64,000 nt of DNA from Anticarsia gemmatalis (Eukaryota > Arthropoda > Insecta > Lepidoptera > Erebidae), in contig NC_134771.1 of assembly GCF_050436995.1 (NCBI RefSeq), positions 4,009,501 to 4,073,500 on the forward strand, given 5' to 3'. Made by a program: the position numbers and the translations under genes. Under the pieces are notes generated by a model. That model ran no database searches, had not been told where the DNA came from, and saw only the letters and a list, made by a program, of their open reading frames with translations. Shown here one piece after another: positions 20,652 through 32,638 of this stretch. How positions within the stretch are numbered: position 1 is the first letter of the stretch; the number at the start of each line of letters is the position of its first letter.

Positions 20652-20998
20652 ATTGTGTTCGATTGTGTATGCCTGTGTATGCCTCATAGCCAGTTGTGCT
20701 CACCCGTTCGTAAACGATCTGTGGGTTAAGCAACCGTTGGCGCGGTCATTCTATAGATGGGTGACCGCATAGTGGTATTTGAACTGGGCGTCTCCGTGCT
20801 TCGTAGGACACGTAAAAAGTCGGCCCAGGTTGTTGTCAATTAAGATAACAGTCGATAAGCCATGTCAAAGGCCTTTCGTGCGGCTTGAACAACTTTGACA
20901 CTAGGTTGACCACTAACCATACGATAGGTAGGTAGGTGTGTATGCCTGTGTATGCCTGTGTGTGCCTGTGTATGCTTGTCTGTGTACGTTTGTGTTCT
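20652..20998. repeat. TGTGTATGCC minisatellite interrupted by a SINE
   Basis: Units of 10 bp (GTGTATGCCT) occur on both sides of the 5S1 SINE, twice before (20664-20684) and about five times after (20936-20990). Confidence 0.8.
20683..20937 (+). mobile_element. 5S-derived SINE 5S1, full length
   Basis: Best-preserved copy: CATAGCCAGTTGTGCTCACC start, TGGGTTAAGCAACCGTTGGC and AGATGGGTGACCGC 5S-like boxes, end TAACCATACGATAGGTAGGT. It lies inside a TGTGTATGCC minisatellite. Confidence 0.9.
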
Positions 20999-21204
20999 CA
21001 GTAGGACACTTCTGAACATTAGTGCCACTGTGGGACACAAAAAGATCAACACTCGTCGTTTTTGGTCGTTTAAGTTATAAGAGGTAGCGGGAGCGGTAAA
21101 GGGAGGAGTAATTTTGATGTAACATGTATAAAAATATAAATAACAAAAGTAAGTAAATGTAGACAACATAAAAATGCAGCATTTCTGACTAAGTGGTGGT
21201 TGAA

Positions 21205-21464
21205 TCTTTACTAATATTATAAAGCTGAAGAGTTTGTTTGTTTGATTGTTTGTTTGTTTGTTTGAACGCGCTAATCTCGGGAACTACTGGTCCGATTTGA
21301 AAAATTCTTTCAGTGTTAGATAGCCCATTTATCGAGGAAGGCTATAGGCTATATATCATCAAGCTACGACCAATAAGAGCAGAGTAACAGTGAAAAATGT
21401 TACAAAAACGGGGAAAATTATGATTATCTTAAGTGACGCAAGCGAAGTTGCGCGGGTCAGCTAG
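21205..21464 (+). mobile_element. Non-autonomous Helitron, HEL-A, full length
   Basis: TCTTTACTAATATTATAAAG start, GTTTGTTTGTTTGAACGCGC, 3' hairpin CGCAAGCGAAGTTGCG, then GGTCAGCTAG. Flanked by A and T as expected. Confidence 0.9.
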
Positions 21465-22348
21465 TGACTAATAATTGTGAAGCCTTGGCTTCTATACTAG
21501 GCTGGGTAAAGAGGCAAAAAATTATTCCAGTATCGATTGGAATATTTTCATTAAAAACCTAGATCTTGGTGACTATACCTGATAAAATAATAACTTAATA
21601 GGCTTGATTCTTCATAAAAGACATAAAAGAAAAAAAAATCGTTGTATTTCACAAAGTTCTGCCCATTTCTTCGCGTACAACCAAAATAATGCCCCAAAAT
21701 TAAATAATGTACTGAATGAAGGATTCATTATGATATCCTAAACCATTAATTACTTCAACAAATCGCTCCCGCCACCTCTTATAACTTCCACTCTACAATA
21801 AAGCGGTGTTCACACGTCACCCGCTGAGCACATTAGCATCGTCGATAAGCCGGCGCCCTGCCGTCTCATTGTGCCACTGGCCTAATCGCGAACGCACCAG
21901 GTAGGTGTGTCACTGCCTTTATATTGTGGTTCTGTATGCCATTTTGAGAGATTAATGGATTATATTTTGATTATAAATAAACTATAGACCCGTGACTTCG
22001 TTTGGATAGATTTTGGAATAATGTGTAGCGTGTATGGGCCCCCTGGTGTCGAACTATCTCTATGCTAAATTTTATCAAAATTGATTCAGTTAGATGTGAG
22101 AGCGTGAGTGCGTATTATCTGTGAAGTGGAGATCAAACAGGTACCTAAACAACAAGATACTTAAATTTAAATATCAATCAGAGTTAAAAAGAAAAAAGAG
22201 CTGGCAAAAGCATTTCTTTTCCTATATAACCGACCAGTATTTAGCCATAACGCGACGGCCAGTTTGATTCAATCTGGCCAATTTCTAATGCGTAGAAAAT
22301 CATTTGCATTGGTCAAGGATTGTTGAAATACGTTTCGCGTTTCGCAAT
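21465..22348. other. Mostly unique, with GC-richer island 21,780-21,910 and Helitron remnant
   Basis: 21,985-22,115 resembles a decayed HEL-B (CCGTGACTTCGTTTGGATAG). The 21,780-21,910 block is complex and non-repetitive (see findings). Confidence 0.4.
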
Positions 22349-22399
22349 TAACATAGTTAGTCCCACGTGGTGGACCACCACGTGGGACTAACTATGTTA
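22349..22399. repeat. Perfect 51-bp palindrome with two CACGTG E-boxes
   Basis: 25-bp arms (TAACATAGTTAGTCCCACGT GGTGG and exact reverse complement) around a single A at 22374. CACGTG is present in each arm (22364-22369 and 22379-22384). Confidence 0.97.
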
Positions 22400-22844
22400 C
22401 GAAACTCATAATCTTATACAAATTAGAAAAAGATCAATAGCACTTTGGCCGACCTGGGAATCGAACTGGAGACCTACGGGCACCACGTGCAATCGGGTTC
22501 CAAAATTTTTGGTTAGTTTGTCGATTCTCGAGATTTAAATTATTTTTCGGATATGAAGATGCTGTTAGATAATTTTATTTAATTCTTATTAGAATTTACG
22601 CCAACTGAAGTCAAAATGGAGCAAAGATTATGTAGGTTCTGCCAAATGTAAAAATTGCATTTCTTATTAGACTATTAAAAGAGCAATCCAAGATTTAGAC
22701 TCGCCTTTTGTAAATGGCATGAAGATGACGATGACATAAGACTAATAATCAGCCTAGTTTTTCTTCTAACTATGTGGTTAGAGATCCAATATTCATAATT
22801 TGTATAATAAAATGAAAGTTCTTAAGAACATTTCTTGAAGAAAT

Positions 22845-22933
22845 GTAAAGTCCCCACTCAAGGCCTAGCCCCTCCTTCATTACGGGAGGAGACCCTTGCC
22901 CAGCAGTGGGACAGTAATGAGTTAAATTTATTT
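22845..22933 (+). mobile_element. SINE-C 3' fragment
   Basis: CAAGGCCTAGCCCCTCCTTC ... GGAGACCCTTGCCCAGCAGT GGGACAGTAATGAG. Confidence 0.85.
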
Positions 22934-23240
22934 AATATTCCATTAAAAGTGAAATGTAAAATTTATATGAATCAAATAATGATTCAACTATGGAAAATCC
23001 TAATTTTAATTCAAAACAATTGAACCCCAAAACCAAAGGTAGGAAAAAACGAAATAATAATTTCACTTTGTCTTCTTCAATCTGGCTGAGCTGATGACCT
23101 GGGATGTTATACCGTTGTGTTTTTGTCCACGCGGCCGGATGAATCGCTTTTAGGAAACTGCTGGCAAGTTTGATCCACTCTGCACTTTATAGTGTCACCT
23201 TCTGACAAAGGTAAAAGGTATTGTTTTTATTCTTTTTACC

Positions 23241-23482
23241 CTTTTTTTTTTAAGTACAACTCCCGCTCCATTTGCTCTTGTGTCGCAAGGACTTTCTATA
23301 AACATGGAAACAACGGACACAAAGTCCACCAAAAAAGTCAAAATTTTAACAAAAATACGATCTGAAAACCAAACCCGAAACAACTATTTGTAGACCGCAC
23401 AAATAAAAATTGTTCCGATTAGGAATCGAACTCACGACCTCTCGATGCACCGGTAGTGGCGAGGTGACCACTTTAACCACTT
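23241..23482 (-). mobile_element. tRNA-derived SINE, SINE-A, diverged
   Basis: ACAACTCCCGCTCCATTTGC to GAGGTGACCACTTTAACCAC; contains an insertion in the middle of the body relative to other copies. Confidence 0.75.
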
Positions 23483-23569
23483 ATATAGGTACTGTAAAAC
23501 AACGTAGTAAAGAGCCTTGGCATAAACATTTTTAACGAGATTATAATAAAATACACGCCTTTTTTAGTG

Positions 23570-23681
23570 ACAAGATTCTGATGCATGGATGTGAATGAAG
23601 CAAGGGAAGTTTGTTAGGATTGTACCAAGTGGCGTTCTTTGGTCTCTGCCTATCCCTGTGAAAAAAAGGTGTGATATTTAA
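23570..23681 (+). mobile_element. RTE-type LINE, extreme 3' end
   Basis: The + strand reads M-D-V-N-E-A-R-E-V then ...T-K-W-R-S-L-V-S-A-Y-P, the usual C-terminus of an RTE-clade reverse transcriptase polyprotein, followed by a short tail with GGTGTGATATT. 5' truncated; only about 35 codons remain. Sister copies are at 29889, 39912, 42620 and 61137. Confidence 0.75.
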
Positions 23682-24149
23682 GCTATGGCTAACTAAATTG
23701 CACCACAATGCAACCTGTGCCGAAACTTCAAGTAAATCAGGGTACAAAAGTTTGTGTGTAAACATGATTCGTAAATGCTGGCCCTAAAAGGATCAAACCA
23801 AACCAAGGTCGGTGGTTTTTATCCAAATTCAATATTAATAAATTCTTTACGTTGTCGCGAATAAAACGAAATAAAAATAAAAGAAATAAAAAACTTCCTT
23901 TTGTAACATAATGCGCGCCGACGTGTGATTCCGGTCTCAGATTCGATTCCGTGTCATTGCGTTTTTGTTCATTGTTTTTTTTACTTTATTACAATTCTGT
24001 TTCCTCTTAGTGTTAAAATGTAGATTTGGTTATAATGTCGTTCTTGTGAGTTATTTTGAAATTGACGGATTTAGGTAATTTATGCTTGGCTTAACGCATT
24101 TAAAGCAATGTGTGAAATTATCAAAATTATTATTATTTCTTTGATTTGT

Positions 24150-24415
24150 AGCAGTGATATCCGAGTGGTATAAGTTGGTACCTCCCACGCAAATGGTTGC
24201 GAATTCGAACCCGAGGCACACCCCGTGACTTTTCGAATTTATTGTGTGTGTATTAGAAATAATTATCACTTGTTCCAACGGTGAAGGATAACATCGTGAT
24301 GCAACCTTGCATGCCTGAGAGTTATTTAGAACAGTTCTTGAAGGTATGCAAAGTCCCTAACCCACAGTTGGCCAGTGTGGTGGACTCAAGGCCTAACCCG
24401 TCCTTTACGCGCTAA
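24150..24415 (+). mobile_element. tRNA-derived SINE, SINE-C
   Basis: Near full length from GATATCCGAGTGGTATAAGT and TTCGAACCCGAGGCAC to GGCCTAACCCG; the extreme 3' end is changed (TCCTTTACGCGC). Confidence 0.85.
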
Positions 24416-24494
24416 ACAAAAATCTCAGAATAAAAAGTATTTGTATTTGTAAAAGTATGATCTATCTGTGTACCTAATTTCATCAAAATTCGTT

Positions 24495-24592
24495 AACCCC
24501 CGTTTGAATAGATAAACTGTAATATTTGTTAAACGATAATATTTGTTGAATAGATAAACTACCGCTAAATGTACCTCAGAAACCGGGCATAA
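24495..24592. mobile_element. Palindromic MITE, MITE-P copy 2 (left arm damaged)
   Basis: Right arm TTGAATAGATAAACTACCGC TAAATGTACCTCAGAAA intact; left arm shortened. Confidence 0.75.
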
Positions 24593-25043
24593 GTCGATTT
24601 GGCGTAATTGATACAAACTTTCACATTTATTACATTAGTAAGAAAATTTTAAACAACCATTTATGGGGCACAATCCCCCGGCGTATAGCCACCTTAACCA
24701 CTGCGCCATTGTCACCATTGTCGGTACTCTTCAAAATCAAAATAGAAATATTTTCCGCCGCAACTAACATGTCAAAATGTATCTATGAATACAAAGGGTA
24801 GTTTGTACCCTACCTTTAACAATAAGAGCATTGTGATAGATTGTTAAGCCGTCATAATCTGTAAATGTTATATTTATTATTGGTTGTTAATAAAGGGTAT
24901 TTTTATATTAGCTACTGTTGTTTGTTGTTTTGAAAGATGTAGCGTGATTTTCTGATAAATCCATCCTAATATTTATATTTTCTGTGTAACTCTTTTTTAC
25001 TATTTATGTATTATTTACTTGTTTATATTTATTTACCTAACCA

Positions 25044-25310
25044 GCAGTCATAGCCGACTGGTAGCACCTTCCACGCAAGTGGTCGACGGTTCGAACCCGA
25101 CGCAACATACCAATGACTTTTCAAAGTTATGTGTGTATTAGAAATAATTTTGTCTTGCTCAAACGGTGAAGAGAAAAACATCGTGATGAAACCTTGCATG
25201 CATAAAATTTGTCAAATATATATAGATTAACCCGCATTTGGCCAGCGTGGTGGGCTCAAGGGCTAATCCCTCCCTCGTTTGGGAGGAGACCCTTGCCCAG
25301 CAGCGCACTA
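25044..25310 (+). mobile_element. tRNA-derived SINE, SINE-C
   Basis: CATAGCCGACTGGTAGCACC head, GGTTCGAACCCGACGCAACA B box, 3' part GGGAGGAGACCCTTGCCCAG. Confidence 0.85.
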
Positions 25311-26591
25311 AAAGAATATTAGAGTAATACTATGTCTGTCTGACACGTTTTCACTACTAAACCGATAAAACAATTTTGACTAAATTAAGCACGAAAATAG
25401 TTAAAGCTTAGACTTAAATATAGGTTATGGAAAAAGGGCTATATACGGAAACTACATTAAATATTTAAAATGAAAAAACCTAATTTACTTCTACTATTAT
25501 GTATGTACGTAAAAAAATTATCACATACTTTTCAATACACTTTAATATTTGTACCATACGGTAATCGAACCCACGATCATTTTACAGTAGAACACTTCAT
25601 CAAATGGTAATAAATATGAAATATTTTTGACCCCACTTGACCCAAACTCAATATAGATACAAATCACTTAAAAACCCGTATAATTGTACATAAGGGTACT
25701 CAATCATTGAGTAAGTACTCAGATTTGAGTGTCCTTAGGTTACTATACTTTTAAATACAATTATTTCACAATAACAAATGAAATTAAGCCTTATTTTATT
25801 ACGTACACGATTTAAAATTAAATATTTAATACAGAACTAGTTTATACCCGTGACTTTAGCCCCGTTTATGTCGTTCTCCAACATACAAGCTATCACTCTA
25901 TAAAGTTTTACCAAAATATGTTCAGTCGCTTTTACGTATAAGATAGACAAATCAGCACATTTTAAAATCTATTATGCAAGCATGCTATGTCTTAAATATA
26001 ACTCACGAATTAGCCATTGATAAAAACTGCATGAAATTTTTTTCAATAGTTTTTGAGTTTATTGCAAGCAAAAAACTTTGGTGATTTTGTATTTACCTTT
26101 ATAACATGTGACTGTTCAACATTTTATTCTACTAATAAAACAAGGTAAAAACGGCCTTAAATATATAAAGTTAAAGTCTATAATAATATGAAAAGAAAAA
26201 AACTATAGATTTCAATACAAAAAAATGTTTTCGAAAATTTTGTTACGCGAATTTAAACCTTATTTTCTAAGTAATAGAAGCTTTATATATTTCAAAAGGG
26301 TTTTTCAAGAGTACTCACAAATAAGAATTGACACGCATTATCCCATCTGTTGCGAGTTAAACGAGGGTAGTGGGTTCGATTCCTATTGAATTACCACAAT
26401 AGGTTATAAGTATTTTGGTACTTGTATTGCTACTTTATTGAGTTAGACTGTTTGCGAGTGTAGGGGTTCGATTACTGTGTCGAGTAAAGTGTTATTAAGC
26501 TACGCCACAACTGGCTCTGTTCAAATAAAATCAAAATTAAATCATTTATTAATTAAGGTCAAATACTTATTTTACTTACGTCTTATTACTT
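25311..26591. other. AT-rich sequence with Helitron remnants
   Basis: 25,837-25,960 starts CTAGTTTATACCCGTGACTT and is a decayed reverse Helitron. The rest shows no gene or clear repeat. Confidence 0.4.
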
Positions 26592-26790
26592 ATTAAAATA
26601 CAACTCCCGCACTAAGAATTGTTCTTGTGTCGCGGGGACTTTTACAAACATACAAACAACGGACACAAAGTACCTACAAGCAGACCCGAAACAATTATTT
26701 GTGGATCGCACAAATAATTGCTCCGTGTAGGAATCGAACCCATGACCTCCCGACGCAGTGGTATCGGCGTGGCGACCTAAACCACACCAC
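26592..26790 (-). mobile_element. tRNA-derived SINE, SINE-A
   Basis: Reverse copy: CAACTCCCGCACTAAGAATT, AATTATTTGTGGATCGCACA, GGAATCGAACCCATGACCTC. Confidence 0.85.
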
Positions 26791-27130
26791 ATTTATGATA
26801 GTCAATGATACAAAGAGTGAATTTACCGCCAGTTCGGAAGGTAGGGCCAATGAGAAGAGCTGGCAAGAAACTCCTGGCCACTCTTTATAATCGCCAAATA
26901 GTTTTAACAATATTTATATTAGGTATAAATCATTGATGATGTAAGGAGCTGCTACCAACATTACCGAACACATAGGTCATAATATAAATGAAATCAATAT
27001 ACTTATTTTTTACAAACTAGCCTCTATTTGGCATCGGATCTTCATCTATCTCTTTGCAAGATTTCATAAAAATCGTAGCAGTTTTTTTTTGCAGTTTGCA
27101 AGTAACTGAAAAACACTGAAGGAGATAGTT

Positions 27131-27252
27131 TTAAAATCCGTCCTACCGGGCTATGAGAGGGAAGGAATAGAGAGTGTACCTGTGTATTGTGCACACACTT
27201 GGACACTATGAACAAAGTCCTGCACCGTTGGCCAGTTTCAATGATACTGACT
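27131..27252 (+). mobile_element. SINE-D body fragment
   Basis: GGAATAGAGAGTGTACCTGT, GTATTGTGCACACACT, AGTCCTGCACCGTTGGCCAG. Confidence 0.7.
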
Positions 27253-27969
27253 CCTGTAGCTCCTTTAAAGTCCTAAAATTTTCATTTTCTTTGCACTAAA
27301 CCGGGCAGACTTACTTTTTTAAACTTATTTACTTTAGACTAATGCCTAAGCTTACTAATATTGACATTTTCATTTTAATGACTAAATTTGACAGTTCTTA
27401 AAGTGTCATATTAACTTGTAAAATAAATTTCATTTAGACTAATTCCCAAGCTTACTAGTTTATAATGAAAGCAGTTTTTGAAATGTCATACAATAAATAA
27501 ACTTCATAATTAAACTCTGCTGATACTCAAACAGTAACGGCGTGATGTTAACATCTTCAATCAGAACATCTTACGTCCAATTTGATTTCGGGATTGCACC
27601 CCTTTTCCTGTTACTAAGGTCAAAGAACACATCCATACGAAAACCGACCTTAAACAACACAAAATAAAGCTTAAATTCCTTTACAAAAATATTTCACTAC
27701 ATAATAGTAAAACGTCGTAAGTGCCATAGATTTGTGGTATAGAATTTTTGACTTTGTGTTGTTGAAATTGGGGTGTGATTTTCTTTGTGGTGTTAGTAAA
27801 TTTTTGTAGTGCACTTGTATAGAAAGGAAGACCCAATTACGTCCAATTCTGTCGGATTAGACACATTGTGGGATTTTCGGTGGTCATGTGATAAGGTGCC
27901 CGGTACCCGTTGATAGCAGGATGATGTTAGTCTTGTTTAGGACTTATAAAGACTGACAGTTATTAAACT
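27253..27969. other. Unique AT-rich sequence
   Basis: No gene or repeat recognised. Confidence 0.4.
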
Positions 27970-28289
27970 GCCTCTATAGCGGCCTAGGTACTATTTCACC
28001 ACGCCGCTAGCTTTGCGTCGGGAGTTCGAAGCCACACGGAACAATATTGTTGGATTATTGGCCATAGTTTAGGTCGCCACGCCGCTACTTTCAGTAGGTG
28101 GTAGGTTCGATTTCCACAGGGAACAATAATTGTTGGATAATTGGCCGTATTGATGACCTATGGATGGGTAGCCATATCGAGTTCCTCCGTGTTTCGGAAG
28201 GCACGTTAAATTGCGGCTGTCATTTCCTAAGACCTTCGTCGGGAGGTCGTAGGTTCGATTCCTACACGGAACAATTGTTGGATGGATAG
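27970..28289 (+). repeat. Tandem tRNA/5S chimeric SINE units (array, left part)
   Basis: Four tRNA-like B-box segments (GTTCGA at 28024, 28103, 28252 and 28413) recur with spacings of 79, 149 and 161 bp. Each of the later units runs from GTCGGGAGGTCGT...GTTCGATTCC through ACGGAACAATTGTTGGAT to CTACGGATGGGTGGCCAT and CCTCCGTGTTTCGGAAGGCA. It therefore joins a SINE-A-like tRNA segment to the 5S2-type GGATGGGTGGCCA segment. Confidence 0.8.
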
Positions 28290-28745
28290 GCATATTGATG
28301 GCCTACGGATGGGTGGCCATATTATTCTTGTTGAATTCCTCCGTGTTTCGGAAGGCACGTTAAATTGTGGGTCCCGGCTGTCATTTTCTAAGACCTTCGT
28401 CGGGAGGTCGTGGGTTCGATTCCCACACGGAACAATTGTTGGATAAATAGTCATATTGTTGGTCTGTGGATGGGTGGCCATATTATACATATCGAGTTCC
28501 TCCGTGTTTCGGAAGGCACGTTAAATTGCGGGTCCCGGCTGTCATTTTCAAAGATCTTTGACCGTCGTTACCTGTAGTCAGAAGCTTGAAAGTCTGACAA
28601 CCAGTCTTACCGAAGGGTATCGTGTTTTAATCCAGGTAACTGGGTTGTGGAGGTCTGATAGGCAGTCGCTTCATGTAAAATACTGGTATTCAGCTGCATC
28701 AGGTGAGACTGGAAGCTGACACCAACATAGTTGGAAGAAAGGCTA
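28290..28745 (+). mobile_element. Tandem chimeric SINE units running into a full 5S2 SINE body
   Basis: The last unit continues past CGGCTGTCATTTTCAAAGAT into the complete 5S2 3' part (AACTGGGTTGTGGAGGTCTG, GAGACTGGAAGCTGACACC, GGCTAGGCTGATTGA). Internal units stop at about the same point, which suggests unequal exchange or repeated template jumps. Confidence 0.8.
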
Positions 28746-29888
28746 GGCTGATTGATTTTCGTTTCATATTATAAGTATTATCGAAAAAGCACTGCACAGG
28801 ATTCGAACTCACTTACATAAATTAGTACAATTTTGCCAGTCATGTTACCCATGTCAATGAAATGTAATACGCTCAGTAATTATAAGCGGTAGTTGACTGG
28901 AGGGGTCACGGGTTCACATTCAATTGCCCTATTCAATTTATAACTGTACGAATGTTTAATGACAAAATCTGTGATTTTAACTAGTTTAGGCGCAGCGGTG
29001 GTAAGTACGATTGCTATGTAGAGTTATTAGGTTCGAATCCCAGGTCGAGCAAAATCATTTCTTTTATGAGTTTTGCAGCCAAGGTATCTTAAACTATTAT
29101 TTAATAACGTAATTGTATAATAACTCATGCTTGGACAATGTGGTCGACTTACATTCAAACCATCTTATTCATAAAAATATATGAAGTTATGAAAGGCTTA
29201 TAAAGAGTTTTGTTTCTTTCACTCCTTAGCGAAATGAAAAAGAGAAAACATATAGTAGTCTTTTAACTTAAATAGGTGTATAGTGTGTTTATGAATAAGA
29301 GGGTAACCCTTTATTGGTTTTAAGCGAGACTTTTGCCCTACAGTGGGACTGTGAAGAAATAAAAATAACGTTTTTTTTTGCAGAGCGAAACTTTCAGTGT
29401 GAAGATTTTTAGTAATGGTTTGAAGTAGGTAGAAGCCTTAGACCTCTTTGCTTCGGACACTTAAAGCCGTCGGTCTAGCGCTGAATTGTTGGTCTTTGCG
29501 CTTAGATGATTCTCAATACGAACCCGGACTTTGGTAATGTACCCGATATGTTGCATTAGGCTCACTCCCTATTACATGGGACTAACATTATAACCGTGTG
29601 TGTTATGTGTGTGTGATTTTGTATAGATTTTTGCTTCTTTTTTCATGTACATAAGACAAAAGTAAGTGGTTTCTTGTCTTGACAATTTTCTTTAGAAACG
29701 TAAAAAATCTTACACAGTCTTAGACTGCTGTTTCACGAGGCCCCGAAATCACTAGGAATTGAAAACCGATTTTTATTTTTAAATACATTTACTGGTCTAC
29801 ATCTATAAGAAAAACATTTTTTTCCAAAATAAGAATATCATAAACAGAGACAGTCTTGAAAAAATGTCAGGTGCATAGTACCTACTCA
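28746..29888. other. Mixed region with decayed tRNA-like SINE heads
   Basis: 28,985-29,055 carries A/B boxes (GGCGCAGCGGTGGTAAG, GGTTCGAATCCCAGGTCGAG) of a SINE-D head. 29,325-29,362 resembles a SINE-C tail. 29,560-29,600 has a dispersed CCCTATTACATGGGACTAAC word. No protein gene. Confidence 0.5.
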
Positions 29889-30027
29889 TTATCGGCGGTC
29901 CTGTATGACAACATGTATGGATGTGAATGAAGCAAGGGAAGTTTGTAAGGATCGTACCAAGTGGCGTTTTTTGGTCTCTGTCTACTCATGTAGGATAAAG
30001 GCGTGATTTTATATATGTATGTTTTTA
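29889..30027 (+). mobile_element. RTE-type LINE 3' end
   Basis: ATGGATGTGAATGAAGCAAG ... GATCGTACCAAGTGGCG..., encoding D-R-T-K-W-R-F-L-V-S, tail GGCGTGATTTTATATATGTA. Confidence 0.8.
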
Positions 30028-31470
30028 AAGTGATATCGTAGCACAAAATTTAATATACCTGTCAACACTATAGATTTATATTTTAAACTTGTATTATTTC
30101 AAATCTTATACACCTCCGTGTGAGCAATGTCCATAAAAAGATTATTCACCGCGTATTAACATATTAATATCAATATCTCAAACAAAAACGCTTATAAAAG
30201 CATTAAAACAAATTACCTCATGTAAATGCTAATAATAATATAATATTACATTAATACTTATTATAATATACTCGACTAACAAAAACTGAAGCGTGCAAAG
30301 AAATAATTACATTACCATAGACTACTAACGCCATCTAGTTGTGAATAGTGTAACTAAACTTTCTTATCAAAAATCTTTAGTTATAATTTTTGTATAAATT
30401 TATTACTTATGGATAGTTTATCTGTTGGATTAAGTTATAGATTGTGTTATGTTAATATCCTTTGGATAAACAATCGAAACTAAAATAATAAACAAACTTT
30501 TTTTTTGGATCGCAATTTTCGGATGAAATGTAGGACTTACGGATAGCTGATACACAAAATGGTAGATATTAAAATATCCTTTAGTTAAACTAACCAACAC
30601 TTATCAAGAGAATTTGTAACCATATTTGTAACTTTCTTGTTTTTATCCCGTCTTGAATAAGATAATATCATTGGAAGTAATTATTTATTTTTGCTTAGTA
30701 ACCATTTTAGTATTGACATGCAAATGAAGAATTAATTGATATAATTAATTGTTAATTAAACAAAAATATGTTAATTTCTGTTCATCATCCTTTTATAACA
30801 ATTCTAAGAAGTTGAATCGTTATATTTTATGCTTTTAAGAGTCCCGTATTATGATCTTAAAGTGTTTTTACAAAGTCATGTTTTAGAAGTCACAGATAAA
30901 TAATGGATTGTTTATTTGGTAGATAAATTAGCAGAAATAGGAGGTTTAATTTGATTATTTGTGGTCATACGGTGTTGTGTCGGATCTTTCCAGTTTAAAA
31001 GTCTTTAGTAGTTAACTAAATATTTGAGTTAGATCGTAAAGAGTCTTTATTCTGAATTAATTATCTAGTAAATAAAAAAAACGGGAGGTCGTTTATTTCT
31101 GCTCTTTTAATGGTCAATTTAGTGTCAAAATTGTAAGCAGTTTATATTGTATGTAACCATTTTGATTTTGAAGGTATATTCATAATTTACAGAAATGCTC
31201 GAAGATGAAAGATTTATCAAAAAATATAAGGTTTGGGGGGCACGACAAAATTCAAACTCAGTAGTTGTCTTTACAAATTTTTAACAGTTGTTAAACCATC
31301 CCAAAGGCTTTCGGGCTTCATCAACTAAGGCAAAATGTAGACCATTAACCATTGCATGCGATAAATTTAAACACTATTTTCTGCAGTCCTATATTTTATA
31401 TAAAAAATGTGAGATGTTTAAATGGAGTTACTGAATTTGGTATGCAGATAGCAGCAGCTTAGTTATAACC
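30028..31470. other. Unique AT-rich sequence
   Basis: No gene. A weak 5S1-like remnant may lie at 31,283-31,362. Otherwise nothing recognised. Confidence 0.4.
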
Positions 31471-31536
31471 CGGATTACGACTTGTATATATCCCGGGAAC
31501 TATTTTCACGCGGACGAAGTCGCGGGTTGAAGCTAG
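31470..31536 (+). mobile_element. HEL-B 3' end
   Basis: CACGCGGACGAAGTCGCGGG hairpin then TTGAAGCTAG. Confidence 0.8.
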
Positions 31537-31889
31537 TATGAAATATAAATGTACTTCTTAATAGATATAGGTTATGAGTGAAAGAGCGACGTATATTTTG
31601 TTTCACTTTTGCGAAATGGCGTGTGTCAAATGGCAAATCCCACGGCATTTGGACAGGGATGGATTTATACAACCAAATAATTGAATTTAGTGTTTTTATA
31701 AAATCGGAAACAAAGTTTAGAAGAAGACGGAATAAATAACATGTCTTAAAATTCAATTAGAACCTCTCATTGATTAAATCCTGAATAGTTTTTGCAGCTT
31801 TTGTACAACTAAATCTTTGCCGAGACTTAAATTGTAATTGCATTTTATAATGGTTAAAGTACGTGTAGGTTTTTTTCAAAATCTATTTT

Positions 31890-32085
31890 AGAAAACTTTC
31901 AAACATGCAAGGTTTCTTTACGCTTCCTTTCAATATCCACCTAAATCGTAATATTTAATATTCACAGGACCTTGAAAAGAATTTTGCGTTGGAGACGAAA
32001 TCACCATTAAGAACATCAACGATAACTAAGTTTTGAACCATCGACGACTTGCGGGCGGCGAAGGTTTATACCACTCGGCTATCAA
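31890..32085 (-). mobile_element. SINE-C fragment, diverged
   Basis: CAAACATGCAAGGTTTCTTT at one end and TACCACTCGGCTATCAATG (A box) at the other; the middle is not conserved. Confidence 0.55.
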
Positions 32086-32128
32086 TGTGTAACTTAACTT
32101 TTTTATGTCAGTACAAGGGCCTTCTTTA

Positions 32129-32326
32129 TCGTATGGTTAGTGGTCAACCTAGTGTCAAAGTTGTTCAAGCTGCCCGAAAGGCCTTAGACATGACTTAACG
32201 ACTGTTATCTTAATTAACAACAACTGGGACCGATATTTTTTAAATGCCCTCCGTTGACGTTCAGTTCAAATATCACTTAATGCTCACCCATCTATGGAAT
32301 GACCACGCTAAGGATGGCTTAACCTA
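32129..32326 (-). mobile_element. 5S-derived SINE 5S1
   Basis: ATCGTATGGTTAGTGGTCAA ... CTCACCCATCTATGGAATGA ... GGATGGCTTAACC. Confidence 0.85.
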
Positions 32327-32638
32327 TACATCATATAACGAAAAATAAGTAAGATTAAATTTGTTTTAGTATTAAAAAGTCCTAAGTCCATCTCTGGTAG
32401 TTCAGCGCACGACATTTCGGTATTCACATTCCTTTCCATTTTACCTGTTTTAGTAATACTAGTGCTATGCCGTGGTGTTGCGTGACTTTTTATATAATTA
32501 TCTTATATACTATTATTTTAATAATAGATGTTTCTTGCGTTGAGTTATTTCTTGGGATAAAAATAATATATGAAAGTCTCTCTGTTTCCTTTTAACGGCT
32601 TATCAATTGACGCCGACTAGTGTAATAAATTTAATGTA

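Noticed and set aside
26586..28490. ORFs containing C-R-N-R-T-H-D-L-P-T and related peptides
   Set aside because: This peptide is the reverse translation of SINE tRNA B boxes (GAATCGAACC...), common in insect spurious ORFs.
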